Assembly: GCA_964541755.1 (NCBI GenBank)
Contig: CAZIRF010000001.1
Location: 175,141-239,140 of the forward strand
Length of the DNA stretch: 64,000 bases
Direction of reading: 5' to 3'
Source: CAZIRF01 sp964541755
Lineage (GTDB): Bacteria; Spirochaetota; Spirochaetia; Treponematales; Breznakiellaceae
The notes under the pieces were generated by a model. The model was not told where the DNA came from. It did not search any database and saw only the letters and a program-made list of their open reading frames with translations. Positions 52,174 through 60,183 of this stretch are shown here, piece after piece. Numbering within the stretch: position 1 is the first letter of the stretch; each line of letters begins with the position of its first letter. Position numbers and translations under genes: made by a program.

Positions 52174-53958
52174 ATGGACAAGCGAACAGTAGTAGCCGTC
52201 GTTTTATCAGTGACGGTCATGGTGGTATGGTTTATTCTCTTTCCTGGTCCCAAACAGGCACCGGTTCCGGCAGAATCAGTAGCAGAAACAACAGAGCAGA
52301 TTCAAGAAACGACAGCGGCGGATGATTCTTCCAAAACGGTCTTGAAACTTGTTCCTCTCGAGACCGAAGCACAGGCTATTGAGAGCATTATCACTATTGA
52401 AACCGATTTGGTTATGGCCAGTTTCTCCAGTATTGGCGGTGACCTTGTTTCCTATAAACTTAAAGAGCATACAGATAATGGAGAAGAAGTCGAGCTCATC
52501 TATCCTTGGGAAGAGGGTCGCCGAGCTTTCACCCTTTCTTTTGGGGATGGAAGTGAGGAACCACTTGATGATGTGTTTTTTGTAAACAAATCAGGGGATA
52601 ACGTCATTGAGTTTTGGCGTGACTATGCTATCGAAAATACCGATGGTAGTATTCAGACATTCCGTTTATCCAAAAAATGGGATTTCAAACCTTCCGAATA
52701 TCTTATAGAACTTTCTGTTACTGTAGATGGAAAGACCAGTATTCCGAATCTCTCTTCTTCTGATTCGGCTTATACCTTGGAATTTGGGCCGCAGCTTGGG
52801 CCAGTGCTTAAGAAAGGAAAATCAAAAAATCGTTATCAAGATTATCGGGAATTTTGGACATATAGAGATGGTAAGGTTAAGAAAGAAAAGATCAAAAATC
52901 CGGTAAAATCTTCAAATGAACGCATTGTGTGGACCGGAATTGTAGGAAAGTATTTTCTCTTAACGGCAATTCCTGATGCTACCCAATACCAATATACTTG
53001 GGATACCGGTCCAGTGGCTGGCCTTGACCAAGGCACCCGACTTCGCATGAGCCGTCCTTCCCTCAAGGGCTCAAAAACGGTTGATTCATATCGTTTTTAT
53101 CTGGGACCAAAGGTTAGCAGGGACCTTTCACGGTATAATTCTGCCGATAAAAATGAATATCGCATGTCCAACATGCACTTTGATGACGTACTCACTTCAT
53201 GGCCAATTATTGGGCAACTTGAAGTCCTCATGAAGTGGATATTGATGCTTTTCCATAAGATCATTCCCAATTACGGTATTGCGATTATCCTTTTGACCAT
53301 TTTGGTAAAGGCTTTGATGTTCCCGATTACCCGAAAGGGGTCTGAATCGACGCTTAGGATGCAGACACTTTCTCCAAAGATCAAGGAAATACAGGAAAAA
53401 TTCAAAGATAATCCCGCTAAAATGAATGCGGAAATGGCTGAGCTCTATAAACGGGAGGGCTATAATCCCCTTTCCGGTTGTTTACCCATGCTTATTCAAA
53501 TACCGATCTTCTTGGCAATGTATAATTTGTTTAACAATCATTTCGATCTTCGCGGGGCCATGTTCATTCCCGGGTGGATTCCTGATCTCTCACAGCCTGA
53601 ATTTGTTTGGAGTTTTGCTCCCTTCAAGATTCCGCTTTTGGGTTGGTCCGAGTTGCGAATTTTACCTTTTATCTATTTGGGGTCACAGTTGCTTTATGGT
53701 CGAATAAATCAAACGGCCGGACAGCAGGGTAATACCCAGATGATGTTGATGATGTATGTCATGCCTATCATGTTCTTCTTCATTCTTTATGATGTACCGT
53801 CCGGTTTGCTTATTTACTGGATAATGTCCAACTCGCTATCTCTTGTTCAGCAGATTGCCATCAACAAGTATATCAAGGCAAAGAAGGCCGAGATTGCAGT
53901 GGCGTCGCATGTAAAGAGTGCTATACTTCCTCCAGGTAAGCGTAAGAAAAAAAAGTAA
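52174..53958 (+). CDS. yidC: Membrane protein insertase YidC
   Basis: A 594-residue insertase of the long, Gram-negative type. A first membrane helix (about 5-23) precedes a large periplasmic P1 domain (about 60-350). The conserved core follows: YGIAIILLTILVKALMFPIT, EMAELYKREGYNPLSGCLPM, LIQIPIFLAMYNLF and later YDVPSGLLIYWIMSNSLSLV. The C-terminus is basic (LPPGKRKKKK), as expected for ribosome contact. It follows yidD by 16 bases and precedes jag. Confidence 0.96.
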   Translation: MDKRTVVAVVLSVTVMVVWFILFPGPKQAPVPAESVAETTEQIQETTAADDSSKTVLKLVPLETEAQAIESIITIETDLVMASFSSIGGDLVSYKLKEHTDNGEEVELIYPWEEGRRAFTLSFGDGSEEPLDDVFFVNKSGDNVIEFWRDYAIENTDGSIQTFRLSKKWDFKPSEYLIELSVTVDGKTSIPNLSSSDSAYTLEFGPQLGPVLKKGKSKNRYQDYREFWTYRDGKVKKEKIKNPVKSSNERIVWTGIVGKYFLLTAIPDATQYQYTWDTGPVAGLDQGTRLRMSRPSLKGSKTVDSYRFYLGPKVSRDLSRYNSADKNEYRMSNMHFDDVLTSWPIIGQLEVLMKWILMLFHKIIPNYGIAIILLTILVKALMFPITRKGSESTLRMQTLSPKIKEIQEKFKDNPAKMNAEMAELYKREGYNPLSGCLPMLIQIPIFLAMYNLFNNHFDLRGAMFIPGWIPDLSQPEFVWSFAPFKIPLLGWSELRILPFIYLGSQLLYGRINQTAGQQGNTQMMLMMYVMPIMFFFILYDVPSGLLIYWIMSNSLSLVQQIAINKYIKAKKAEIAVASHVKSAILPPGKRKKKK

Positions 53959-54013
53959 GGTTTTTGATGTTATCAACTCAATTCTTTTAAAGGAATTGAT
54001 ACAGGAGATACAG

Positions 54014-54721
54014 ATGACGTTCGAGTATGAAGCACGCACAGAGAAAGAGGCCATTGATTTGGCTGCAGCCGAATTGGGCTTGGAAAAAGATGAGTTTGAT
54101 GTAGAGATCATAGAAGCTCAAAAGGGTTCTCTGTTTAAAAAGGGATTCGTCAAAATCAGGGTTCATTGCGACTCTGTTTCAGGGGCGGCGACGGATAAAG
54201 ATGAGGAACGGTCAGAACCTTCTCCTGTTCGAAAGCGAGTAATCAATACCATTCCCGAATCTGAATTCGAAGAGAAAATGGCAGAGTTTGTGAGAGTGCT
54301 TATTGAAAAGATGGGTTATGTTTCAACGGTCTCCATTCAATTTCGGGAAGATAAGAAATTGGGACTTAAAATTGATTCGGATAGTTCTTCCATTCTTATT
54401 GGGAAAAAGGGCAAAAACCTTGATGCCCTTCAGTTGATTAGCAATATTTATGCAGGTCGATTGGGAAAAGAAGACACCCGAATCATTCTCGATACCGAGA
54501 ATTATAGAATACGTCGCGAAGAATCCTTGGTACGTTTGGCTTATGCTGTAGCGGACAAGGTTCGGGAGACAAAAAATTCACAGCTTCTTGAGCCTATGAA
54601 TCCTTTTGAACGACGCTTGGTTCACACGACACTTAATGACATTAATGACATAGATACCATGAGTGAAGGTGACGGGCTCTACAAGCAAATTCGTGTATCA
54701 TATAAGGGGTTCAGGCGCTAG
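54014..54721 (+). CDS. jag: Jag/KhpB RNA-binding protein
   Basis: A 235-residue protein: a Jag_N domain (TFEYEARTEKEAIDLAAAEL), a KH domain (SSSILIGKKGKNLDALQLI) and an R3H domain near the end (LEPMNPFERRLVHTTLNDI). It binds RNA and is linked to cell-envelope control in other bacteria. The start at 54014 has AGGAG 6 nt upstream; an earlier ATG at 53918 lies in yidC. Confidence 0.93.
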   Translation: MTFEYEARTEKEAIDLAAAELGLEKDEFDVEIIEAQKGSLFKKGFVKIRVHCDSVSGAATDKDEERSEPSPVRKRVINTIPESEFEEKMAEFVRVLIEKMGYVSTVSIQFREDKKLGLKIDSDSSSILIGKKGKNLDALQLISNIYAGRLGKEDTRIILDTENYRIRREESLVRLAYAVADKVRETKNSQLLEPMNPFERRLVHTTLNDINDIDTMSEGDGLYKQIRVSYKGFRR

Positions 54722-55509
54722 TGAAGCGATATCTGACACTTATTACCCTGTTTATCTCCGCCTTGGTAACATTGGTGGCAGAAGACAGGGTTTTTTTATT
54801 TGACGAGTCAATCAGACAAAGCTTGAAAACCAATAAACGCATTGTGTTTGTTAATGAGCGCCCGGGTGAACCGGAGCTTCTACCACAATTACCGTCTTTC
54901 TCCCGATTTTTGAAATCCCGTCAACTCAATGAGAGCTCTTTGTCCTTTGAGTCTGTTTATATTCTTGATATCAAGATACCGGATAATAAAGAAGAAAAAT
55001 CTGAAGATTTCAAAAAACGTATTTTGGCAGCGACTATCGATCTTGAGTCATTGATAGGGCTTGAATACTATTCCGAAAGCAGCAAAAAAATGAAACCGCT
55101 CTATACTGACACCTGGTTTTTAACCGGGAAAGAGAAGAGCTTTGACCTATCTACTTGGCCAGAGCGGTTTTCGGCTAGTGCGTTGGTAATGCAAGAAGAT
55201 ACATCGTTTGGTAAAAACAAATATCGCTACGAATGGTTTGCAGATAGTACCATGTGTGCATTTAGCTCTATTAATGAAACTTCACTTTCATATGGTATTG
55301 TCAAAGCGGCGCCGATTGGAGGCCTTTTGAATGTTTTGGCCATATTTCCCATGGATGACTCTCTTGTTCTCTATGCGTATACAGCTATAAGAACCTCGGC
55401 TTTCCTTCCCGGTTTTATGGTCAATAGGGTAAAAAAATCACTGGTAAACCGAATTGATGCGTTAAAAATTTGGTTTGAAGAAAGAATGAACGAAAAAAAA
55501 GCTGACTGA
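54721..55509 (+). CDS. Exported protein of unknown function
   Basis: A 262-residue protein with an N-terminal signal peptide (YLTLITLFISALVTLVAEDR). The mature part is mixed alpha/beta with no motif I recognise; YILDIKIPDN and AAPIGGLLNVLAIFP are its most compact segments. The GTG start overlaps the jag stop by one base (TAGTG), so it is translated with yidC-jag. This suggests an envelope role, by position only. A terminator lies just after its stop. Confidence 0.75.
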   Translation: MKRYLTLITLFISALVTLVAEDRVFLFDESIRQSLKTNKRIVFVNERPGEPELLPQLPSFSRFLKSRQLNESSLSFESVYILDIKIPDNKEEKSEDFKKRILAATIDLESLIGLEYYSESSKKMKPLYTDTWFLTGKEKSFDLSTWPERFSASALVMQEDTSFGKNKYRYEWFADSTMCAFSSINETSLSYGIVKAAPIGGLLNVLAIFPMDDSLVLYAYTAIRTSAFLPGFMVNRVKKSLVNRIDALKIWFEERMNEKKAD

Positions 55510-55527
55510 ACCGAAGTTCAGTCAGCT
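55500..55527 (-). terminator. Intrinsic terminator for flaB
   Basis: Perfect 12-bp stem (55500-55511 with 55516-55527), CGAA loop. On the minus strand it runs into a series of T (complement of the A-run at 55492-55500), so it serves flaB. It overlaps the stop of the convergent plus-strand gene and may also end that transcript weakly. Confidence 0.85.
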
Positions 55528-55553
55528 TCCTCCCTTACAACACGTTCAAGCTA

Positions 55554-56414
55554 CTACTGGAGAAGCTGGAGAACCTGCTGTGTCTTCTGGTTGGCCTGGG
55601 CGAGCATTGCGTTACCAGCCTGGCTGAGGATCTGGTTCTTGGTGAACGAGACCATCTCATTGGCCATGTTGGTATCACGGATGCGAGATTCCGCGGCCTG
55701 GAGGTTTTCGGCGCCGATGTCAATGCCGCGAATGGCGTGCTCGAGGCGGTTCTGATATGCACCGAGATCCGCACGTTGCTTGTTGACTTTCTTGAGCGCC
55801 TCATCGAGGGTTCCGATTGCTCTGTTTGCACTGTCTGGGGACGAGAGAGACATGATGCTGTCATCGCCGATGTTTCGCATTCCAAGAGACTTGGATGTCA
55901 TCGTACCGATGAAGACACGTTCCCGCTGGTCCATGTTGGCACCGATATGGAACCACATGGATGCAGTAACCACGTTCTCTCCTGCTTCACGCGCAAACCG
56001 TCCGGTAAGCATATTCATACCGTTGAATTGGGCATGCGATGCGATACGGTCGACTTCATCCACAAGTTGGGAGATTTCGACCTGGATCTGCATACGATCT
56101 TCGGCGGAATAGATACCGTTTGAAGACTGCACTGCCAATTCACGAATACGCTGGATGATGTCCTGGGTTTCTTGAAGATACCCTTCCGAAGTCTGAATGA
56201 ACGAGATACCGTTCGCGGCGTTGGTTGACGCCTGATTCAAACCACGGATCTGGCTGCGCATCTTCTCTGAAACCGCCAAACCGGATGCATCATCCCCTGC
56301 ACGGTTGATTCGCATGCCACTGGAAAGTTTTTCCATGTTTTTTTCCACATAAAGGTTTGTCACCTTAAGGGAACGATCGGCATACATAGCGCTCAGGTTG
56401 TGGTTGATGATCAT
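55554..56414 (-). CDS. flaB: Periplasmic flagellar core protein FlaB
   Basis: A 286-residue flagellin of the spirochaete FlaB class. The N-terminal D0/D1 coiled segments (MIINHNLSAMYADRSLKVTN, LSSGMRINRAGDDASGLAVS) and the C-terminal one (SRIRDTNMANEMVSFTKNQI, LAQANQKTQQVLQLL) are conserved, with the short central region typical of core filament proteins. There is no signal peptide, as expected for export through the flagellar apparatus. AAAGGAG lies 9 nt upstream. The 189-base leader region carries small inverted repeats, but no sigma28 consensus is evident. Confidence 0.96.
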   Translation of the reverse strand: MIINHNLSAMYADRSLKVTNLYVEKNMEKLSSGMRINRAGDDASGLAVSEKMRSQIRGLNQASTNAANGISFIQTSEGYLQETQDIIQRIRELAVQSSNGIYSAEDRMQIQVEISQLVDEVDRIASHAQFNGMNMLTGRFAREAGENVVTASMWFHIGANMDQRERVFIGTMTSKSLGMRNIGDDSIMSLSSPDSANRAIGTLDEALKKVNKQRADLGAYQNRLEHAIRGIDIGAENLQAAESRIRDTNMANEMVSFTKNQILSQAGNAMLAQANQKTQQVLQLLQ

Positions 56415-56603
56415 AGGCTACACTCCTTTGGGGTTAAACGTGAATAGACTCAAGGGGCTATGTCACGCACGGCTTCCATGCCGTTGCTCTATAATGTCGG
56501 AACCCTCTTCCAAGAAGAAGAGGAATGTGATTGGTTGGCCTTAACCCGACGGGCATGGCCTCGCTTGTCACATTATGAATATCGGGGTTCCGAAAGGAGT
56601 GCT

Positions 56604-57014
56604 TTAGTTCTTTCGACAGAATGAACAGCCGGATACATGAACATGGGAACGCCCTGGTTTTTCATACATTCTGGCGACAAGATAAGCGCTTGTTGGCAGG
56701 ACTTTATTACATACAGGACAACGTCTTATACGTTTGTTTGACGAATTGAGACAGTATGGGCATCCTTTAATATGCATTATACGATCATTTCCTGTCATTG
56801 ATGGGAATACGGATGATGATACCCGTTCACCTTTGAGTAGTTTTATGCTGCAGACAGGGCATGTTCTCGGTGCTCCTGGGGATCCATCTCGTGCTTTCAA
56901 GGCGGGGCCACGCATTTTCTTTTGAAGAGACAGTCTAAAAGAGAGCTGTGATCCAAACCATACAAGCAGGATACTGGAGAGCACAAGGATGAAGATAATC
57001 ATGATGTTCATCAT
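56604..57014 (-). CDS. Membrane-anchored double zinc-ribbon protein
   Basis: A 136-residue protein with one N-terminal membrane helix (IMIIFILVLSSILLVWFG). It is followed by two similar cysteine modules: CPVC...HIKGCPYC and CPVC...HVHVSGCSFC. Each has two CxxC knuckles and could bind one zinc. I know no function for this arrangement. The ATG at 57014 has AGGAG 6 nt upstream; longer in-frame starts enter the rsmI promoter. It lies between flaB and rsmI and is divergent from rsmI. Confidence 0.78.
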   Translation of the reverse strand: MMNIMIIFILVLSSILLVWFGSQLSFRLSLQKKMRGPALKARDGSPGAPRTCPVCSIKLLKGERVSSSVFPSMTGNDRIMHIKGCPYCLNSSNKRIRRCPVCNKVLPTSAYLVARMYEKPGRSHVHVSGCSFCRKN

Positions 57015-57082
57015 GGAGTGCTCCTGATAGAATTTGGACTGGCCTACTGGAACAAGATTCGGACAGACGCTAGGATAGCGAT

Positions 57083-57787
57083 GTGGCAACTTTATACATT
57101 ATAGCAACACCTATAGGTAATTTGAAAGATATTACTCTTCGCGCGATAGAAATACTGGGATCAGTATCCCTTGTTGCCTGTGAAGACACCAGGCGAACGC
57201 TTCAATTACTCAATCACTTGGGGATAAAAAAGAGTCTTATATCGTGTAGATCTCAGAATGAGCTGAAAGCGGCTCACCGGGTGGTTGAAGAACTCGAGAA
57301 AGGAAATGATGTCGCTTATGCCAGTGACGCGGGAACCCCTGGTTTGAGCGATCCTGGCGCAGTTCTTGTTCGGGCTGTTCGGGAAGCCGGAAAAGAGGTT
57401 TTACCAATACCTGGTTGCTCTGCTTTTGCATGCCTCTTGAGTGTTGCGGGCGGTCTCGACAAAACTGTTGTTTTTGAGGGCTTTCTTTCTCCCAAACCAG
57501 GGCGGCGTCGATCCCGTCTTAAAGAATTAATGGATAGTGAAAGCGCTTTTGTGGTGTATGAATCACCATTCAGGATTCTCAAGCTTTTAAAGGATATCGC
57601 CGATATAGATATTGAGCGATATGTGAGCATAGGTCGTGAAATGACCAAGGTCCATGAAGAATACTTGTCAGGATCAGCTCAAACGCTTACACTGGATTTG
57701 GAATCCCGTGAAAAAATTCAAGGTGAGTTTGCCGTGTATGTTTCCGGCAAGAAATCAGCTAAACTATTGGACCGGAGCGACCGATAA
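57083..57787 (+). CDS. rsmI: 16S rRNA (cytidine-2'-O) methyltransferase RsmI
   Basis: A 234-residue tetrapyrrole-methylase-fold enzyme expected to methylate C1402 of 16S rRNA. Motifs: LYIIATPIGNLKDITLRAIE, VACEDTRRTLQLLNHLGI, SDAGTPGLSDPGAVLVRAVR, VLPIPGCSAFACLLSVAG and VVYESPFRILKLLKDI. It is shorter than E. coli RsmI at the C-terminus. It starts with GTG; a TAGGAT -10-like hexamer ends 6 nt before it, so it may also be leaderless. flgM follows 30 bases later. Confidence 0.93.
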   Translation: MATLYIIATPIGNLKDITLRAIEILGSVSLVACEDTRRTLQLLNHLGIKKSLISCRSQNELKAAHRVVEELEKGNDVAYASDAGTPGLSDPGAVLVRAVREAGKEVLPIPGCSAFACLLSVAGGLDKTVVFEGFLSPKPGRRRSRLKELMDSESAFVVYESPFRILKLLKDIADIDIERYVSIGREMTKVHEEYLSGSAQTLTLDLESREKIQGEFAVYVSGKKSAKLLDRSDR

Positions 57788-57817
57788 TAGTAATAGCTGA
57801 CAAGGCAGGATGGAAGT

Positions 57818-58102
57818 ATGATGATAGACAGAGTAGGGTCAGTTGAACCGCTTCTCCCCAACAAAAAGAGCACACGGGTGGAGCATGTACAGAAGAATGA
57901 TTCGCCGGATTCTGTTGCCCTGTCATCAGAGGCCATTCAGAAGGGTGAGTTGTATCAAGCTCTTGAGCTGGTTTCGGGAGCTGATGATGTCCGTGAGGAC
58001 CGCATTGCAGAGCTTAAGGCCAAGATCAACGATCCCGCCTACATCAATGATACGGTGTTGAACAAGACTGCCGATAATATCATGGCTGCTCTTGGTCTGT
58101 AG
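57818..58102 (+). CDS. flgM: Anti-sigma factor FlgM
   Basis: A 94-residue protein. The C-terminal half (VREDRIAELKAKINDPAYIN, then VLNKTADNIMAALG) matches the sigma28-binding helices of FlgM; the N-terminal half is polar and disordered-looking. It should hold back FliA/sigma28 until the flagellar export gate opens. AGGA lies 7 nt before the first of two adjacent ATGs. It follows rsmI, and a terminator lies just after it. It is 1.4 kb from flaB. Confidence 0.9.
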   Translation: MMIDRVGSVEPLLPNKKSTRVEHVQKNDSPDSVALSSEAIQKGELYQALELVSGADDVREDRIAELKAKINDPAYINDTVLNKTADNIMAALGL

Positions 58103-58128
58103 AATACGCATCAATATGTCGATAAAAG

Positions 58129-58155
58129 GCGGAACAAATATGTTCCGCTTTTTTT
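58129..58155 (+). terminator. Intrinsic terminator after flgM
   Basis: Eight-bp stem (58129-58136 with 58141-58148), AATA loop, followed by seven T. Confidence 0.88.
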
Positions 58156-58185
58156 ATGCTAAACTCTTCATCAGAGGAATGTATT

Positions 58186-59331
58186 ATGAGTGATGTATCG
58201 GTCAAGATTGAACCAAAGGTCATCATAGGAAATGATACGGTAAACCGATTGGCCTCTTTGGCTGGAGAGTATGGAAACAGGGTTTTGCTGGTTACCGAGC
58301 AAGCCCTGTATGATAATCGGCAAATAGAACGAGTCCAAAAGATCCTTGATGATTCAGGACTCGAAACGCTTGTTTTTGACGAAGTCCCCGCACATGCAAC
58401 GGCCGAGGTGGCCGATGTCTTGGCAGAACTCGCTCGAGGGGCGCGTTGTGATGTCATAGTTGCATATGGTGGCTTAAAAACTCAATCTGTTGCGCGCTTG
58501 GCGGCCATGCTTGTCTCCGGATCGAGTTATTTGTTTGATATTTTGGATGGTAAAGAGCAGACAGATCCTGCCCTCCCCTTGATAGCCGTTCCTACAACGG
58601 GGCGTGAACCCTTCCTGTTTTCGGATTACTTTGTCGCTGTTGATCCCAGGGATCGGAGCATTCGTTTTATTAAGGCGCGACAGGCTCAGTGTAAGGCCGT
58701 TATTATTGATCCGGTGCTCAGTGAAACCCTTTCCACAAAATTTGCGGCAACAACGCTCTTTGATGGTCTATGCGTCTCCATTGAAGCATACTGTTCAACC
58801 CGATCGAATTTTCTCTCCGATGCCATTTTGGAAAGGGCCATTTCCCTTTATGGGCAGAGTCTTGATACCTTTGCCAGCCAACATTCATTGGATTTGCTTG
58901 AAAAATCGACCCATGCGGGGTTTTTGGGTTCTTTGGGGGCTTCCATGAGTGCGCCCGGTATAGGAACGGCACTTTCATATGCAATTAATGCTCGGTATCC
59001 GGTCGCCAAGTCTTGGTGTTCTACCGTATTGCTTCCTTATGTAATGGAAGAACTTATGCCTGCTCGCCCCGAGAAAATGGCTTTGGTTGCTTCTCTTTTG
59101 CGTGAAGATGTTGAGGGAGCCGGTGTAAGTGCCGCCGCTGAAATTGCCATACAGGCGGTAAGACGACGAATGGGAATATTGGAAGTTCCGGCACGCCTTA
59201 AAGATTTCTCTCTGGATTTGGATAAGCTTGTTTCGCTTTCGGAGAATGCACGCAGTCTGGATTTTGTGGCGTATTCCCCTCGACCGGTTTCCAATGATGA
59301 TGCATTCAACCTCTTGAAGCAGGCTTTTTAG
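58186..59331 (+). CDS. Degenerate iron-containing alcohol dehydrogenase-fold protein
   Basis: A 381-residue protein with the group III (iron) ADH layout: MSDVSVKIEPKVIIGNDTVN, VLLVTEQAL, IAVPTTGRE, VLLPYVMEEL. Key positions are changed. The NAD loop GGGS reads GGLKTQS (95-101), and the GTGSE stretch reads GREPF. Of the metal ligands (Asp, then three His), Asp193 remains, but the expected His are Val197, Ala256 and Ser/Trp near 276. It is therefore unlikely to be a metal-dependent dehydrogenase. GAGG lies 8 nt upstream of the ATG. The next gene starts 3 bases after it. Confidence 0.8.
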   Translation: MSDVSVKIEPKVIIGNDTVNRLASLAGEYGNRVLLVTEQALYDNRQIERVQKILDDSGLETLVFDEVPAHATAEVADVLAELARGARCDVIVAYGGLKTQSVARLAAMLVSGSSYLFDILDGKEQTDPALPLIAVPTTGREPFLFSDYFVAVDPRDRSIRFIKARQAQCKAVIIDPVLSETLSTKFAATTLFDGLCVSIEAYCSTRSNFLSDAILERAISLYGQSLDTFASQHSLDLLEKSTHAGFLGSLGASMSAPGIGTALSYAINARYPVAKSWCSTVLLPYVMEELMPARPEKMALVASLLREDVEGAGVSAAAEIAIQAVRRRMGILEVPARLKDFSLDLDKLVSLSENARSLDFVAYSPRPVSNDDAFNLLKQAF

Positions 59332-59334
59332 CGA

Positions 59335-60183
59335 ATGATTTCCATCTTCAAACTTGAACAACTTCCCCCCGTTCAAAGAGCGCGTAAGCTCTACAAGCTT
59401 TTTGTAGAGGCGGATAAGCGCTGTGGAAGCAATACATTTCCTTCTGACAAGGCGTCATATATCCGCGATTTGATGCTCTGTGCCCGTCTTTTGGGACGAG
59501 ATGAATACTATGCTTTCTATGAGCGGCAGGCTTTTCTTGAAGCAGCTCAAGAATTGGAGCGCGCCTGGAACGAGGGCGGGCATTCTTTGCCGTACCGCCA
59601 GATAAATACGATCAGGCATATTCTTGGGCGTGTAGTGGGTAAGATAGCAGCTGATTGGGATTTTGACGAGAAAATACTAACAACTAATGACAAGGCTTCG
59701 GATTCCAAAAAAGGATATCGTATCTTTCACGGAATGCACGTGTATTTGGAAGATACACGCTCCCCCTATAACGTTGGGGCCATGTTCAGAACAGCCGAGT
59801 GTTATGGAGTGGAACGTATGTACCTTTCTCCACTCTGCGCGCCTCCGGATCACCCTCGTGCGACACGAAGTGCAATGGGGTGTGTTGATTTGATTCCTTG
59901 GGAAATTGCCCGTTTGGACCAACTTGATTTACCGATATTTGTTTTGGAAACAGGGGGCGTTGATATCGCAAACTTCAAATTTCCCCAAAAAGGAATAATG
60001 ATTACCGGTTCCGAGGAGTTGGGCGCGAGCAATGAAGCCCTATCACGTGCAGATTCCTCATTGGGGCGTGTGAGTATCCCGCTTTACGGGCGTAAAGCTT
60101 CCCTCAACGTCTCTGTCGCATTCGGGATTGCGATGGAACACTGGGTACGATTCCTGCTCGCTACAAAACATGATTCTGTTTAG
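59335..60183 (+). CDS. SpoU/TrmH-family RNA methyltransferase
   Basis: A 282-residue SPOUT methylase. An N-terminal helical domain of ~125 residues (RARKLYKLFVEADKRCGSN and onward) is not the usual L30-like domain. The knot has HVYLEDTRSPYNVGAMFRTA, GIMITGSEELGASNEAL and SIPLYGRKASLNVSVAFGIA, the three SpoU motifs. The RNA target is unknown. It is the second such methylase in the window. The stop overlaps the convergent HDOD gene by 4 bases. Confidence 0.85.
   Translation: MISIFKLEQLPPVQRARKLYKLFVEADKRCGSNTFPSDKASYIRDLMLCARLLGRDEYYAFYERQAFLEAAQELERAWNEGGHSLPYRQINTIRHILGRVVGKIAADWDFDEKILTTNDKASDSKKGYRIFHGMHVYLEDTRSPYNVGAMFRTAECYGVERMYLSPLCAPPDHPRATRSAMGCVDLIPWEIARLDQLDLPIFVLETGGVDIANFKFPQKGIMITGSEELGASNEALSRADSSLGRVSIPLYGRKASLNVSVAFGIAMEHWVRFLLATKHDSV

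Noticed and set aside
56415..56603. Sigma28 promoter for flaB
   Set aside because: No TAAA-N15-GCCGATAA-like pair is visible; a loose TATAGA has no -35 at proper spacing. The promoter remains unassigned.
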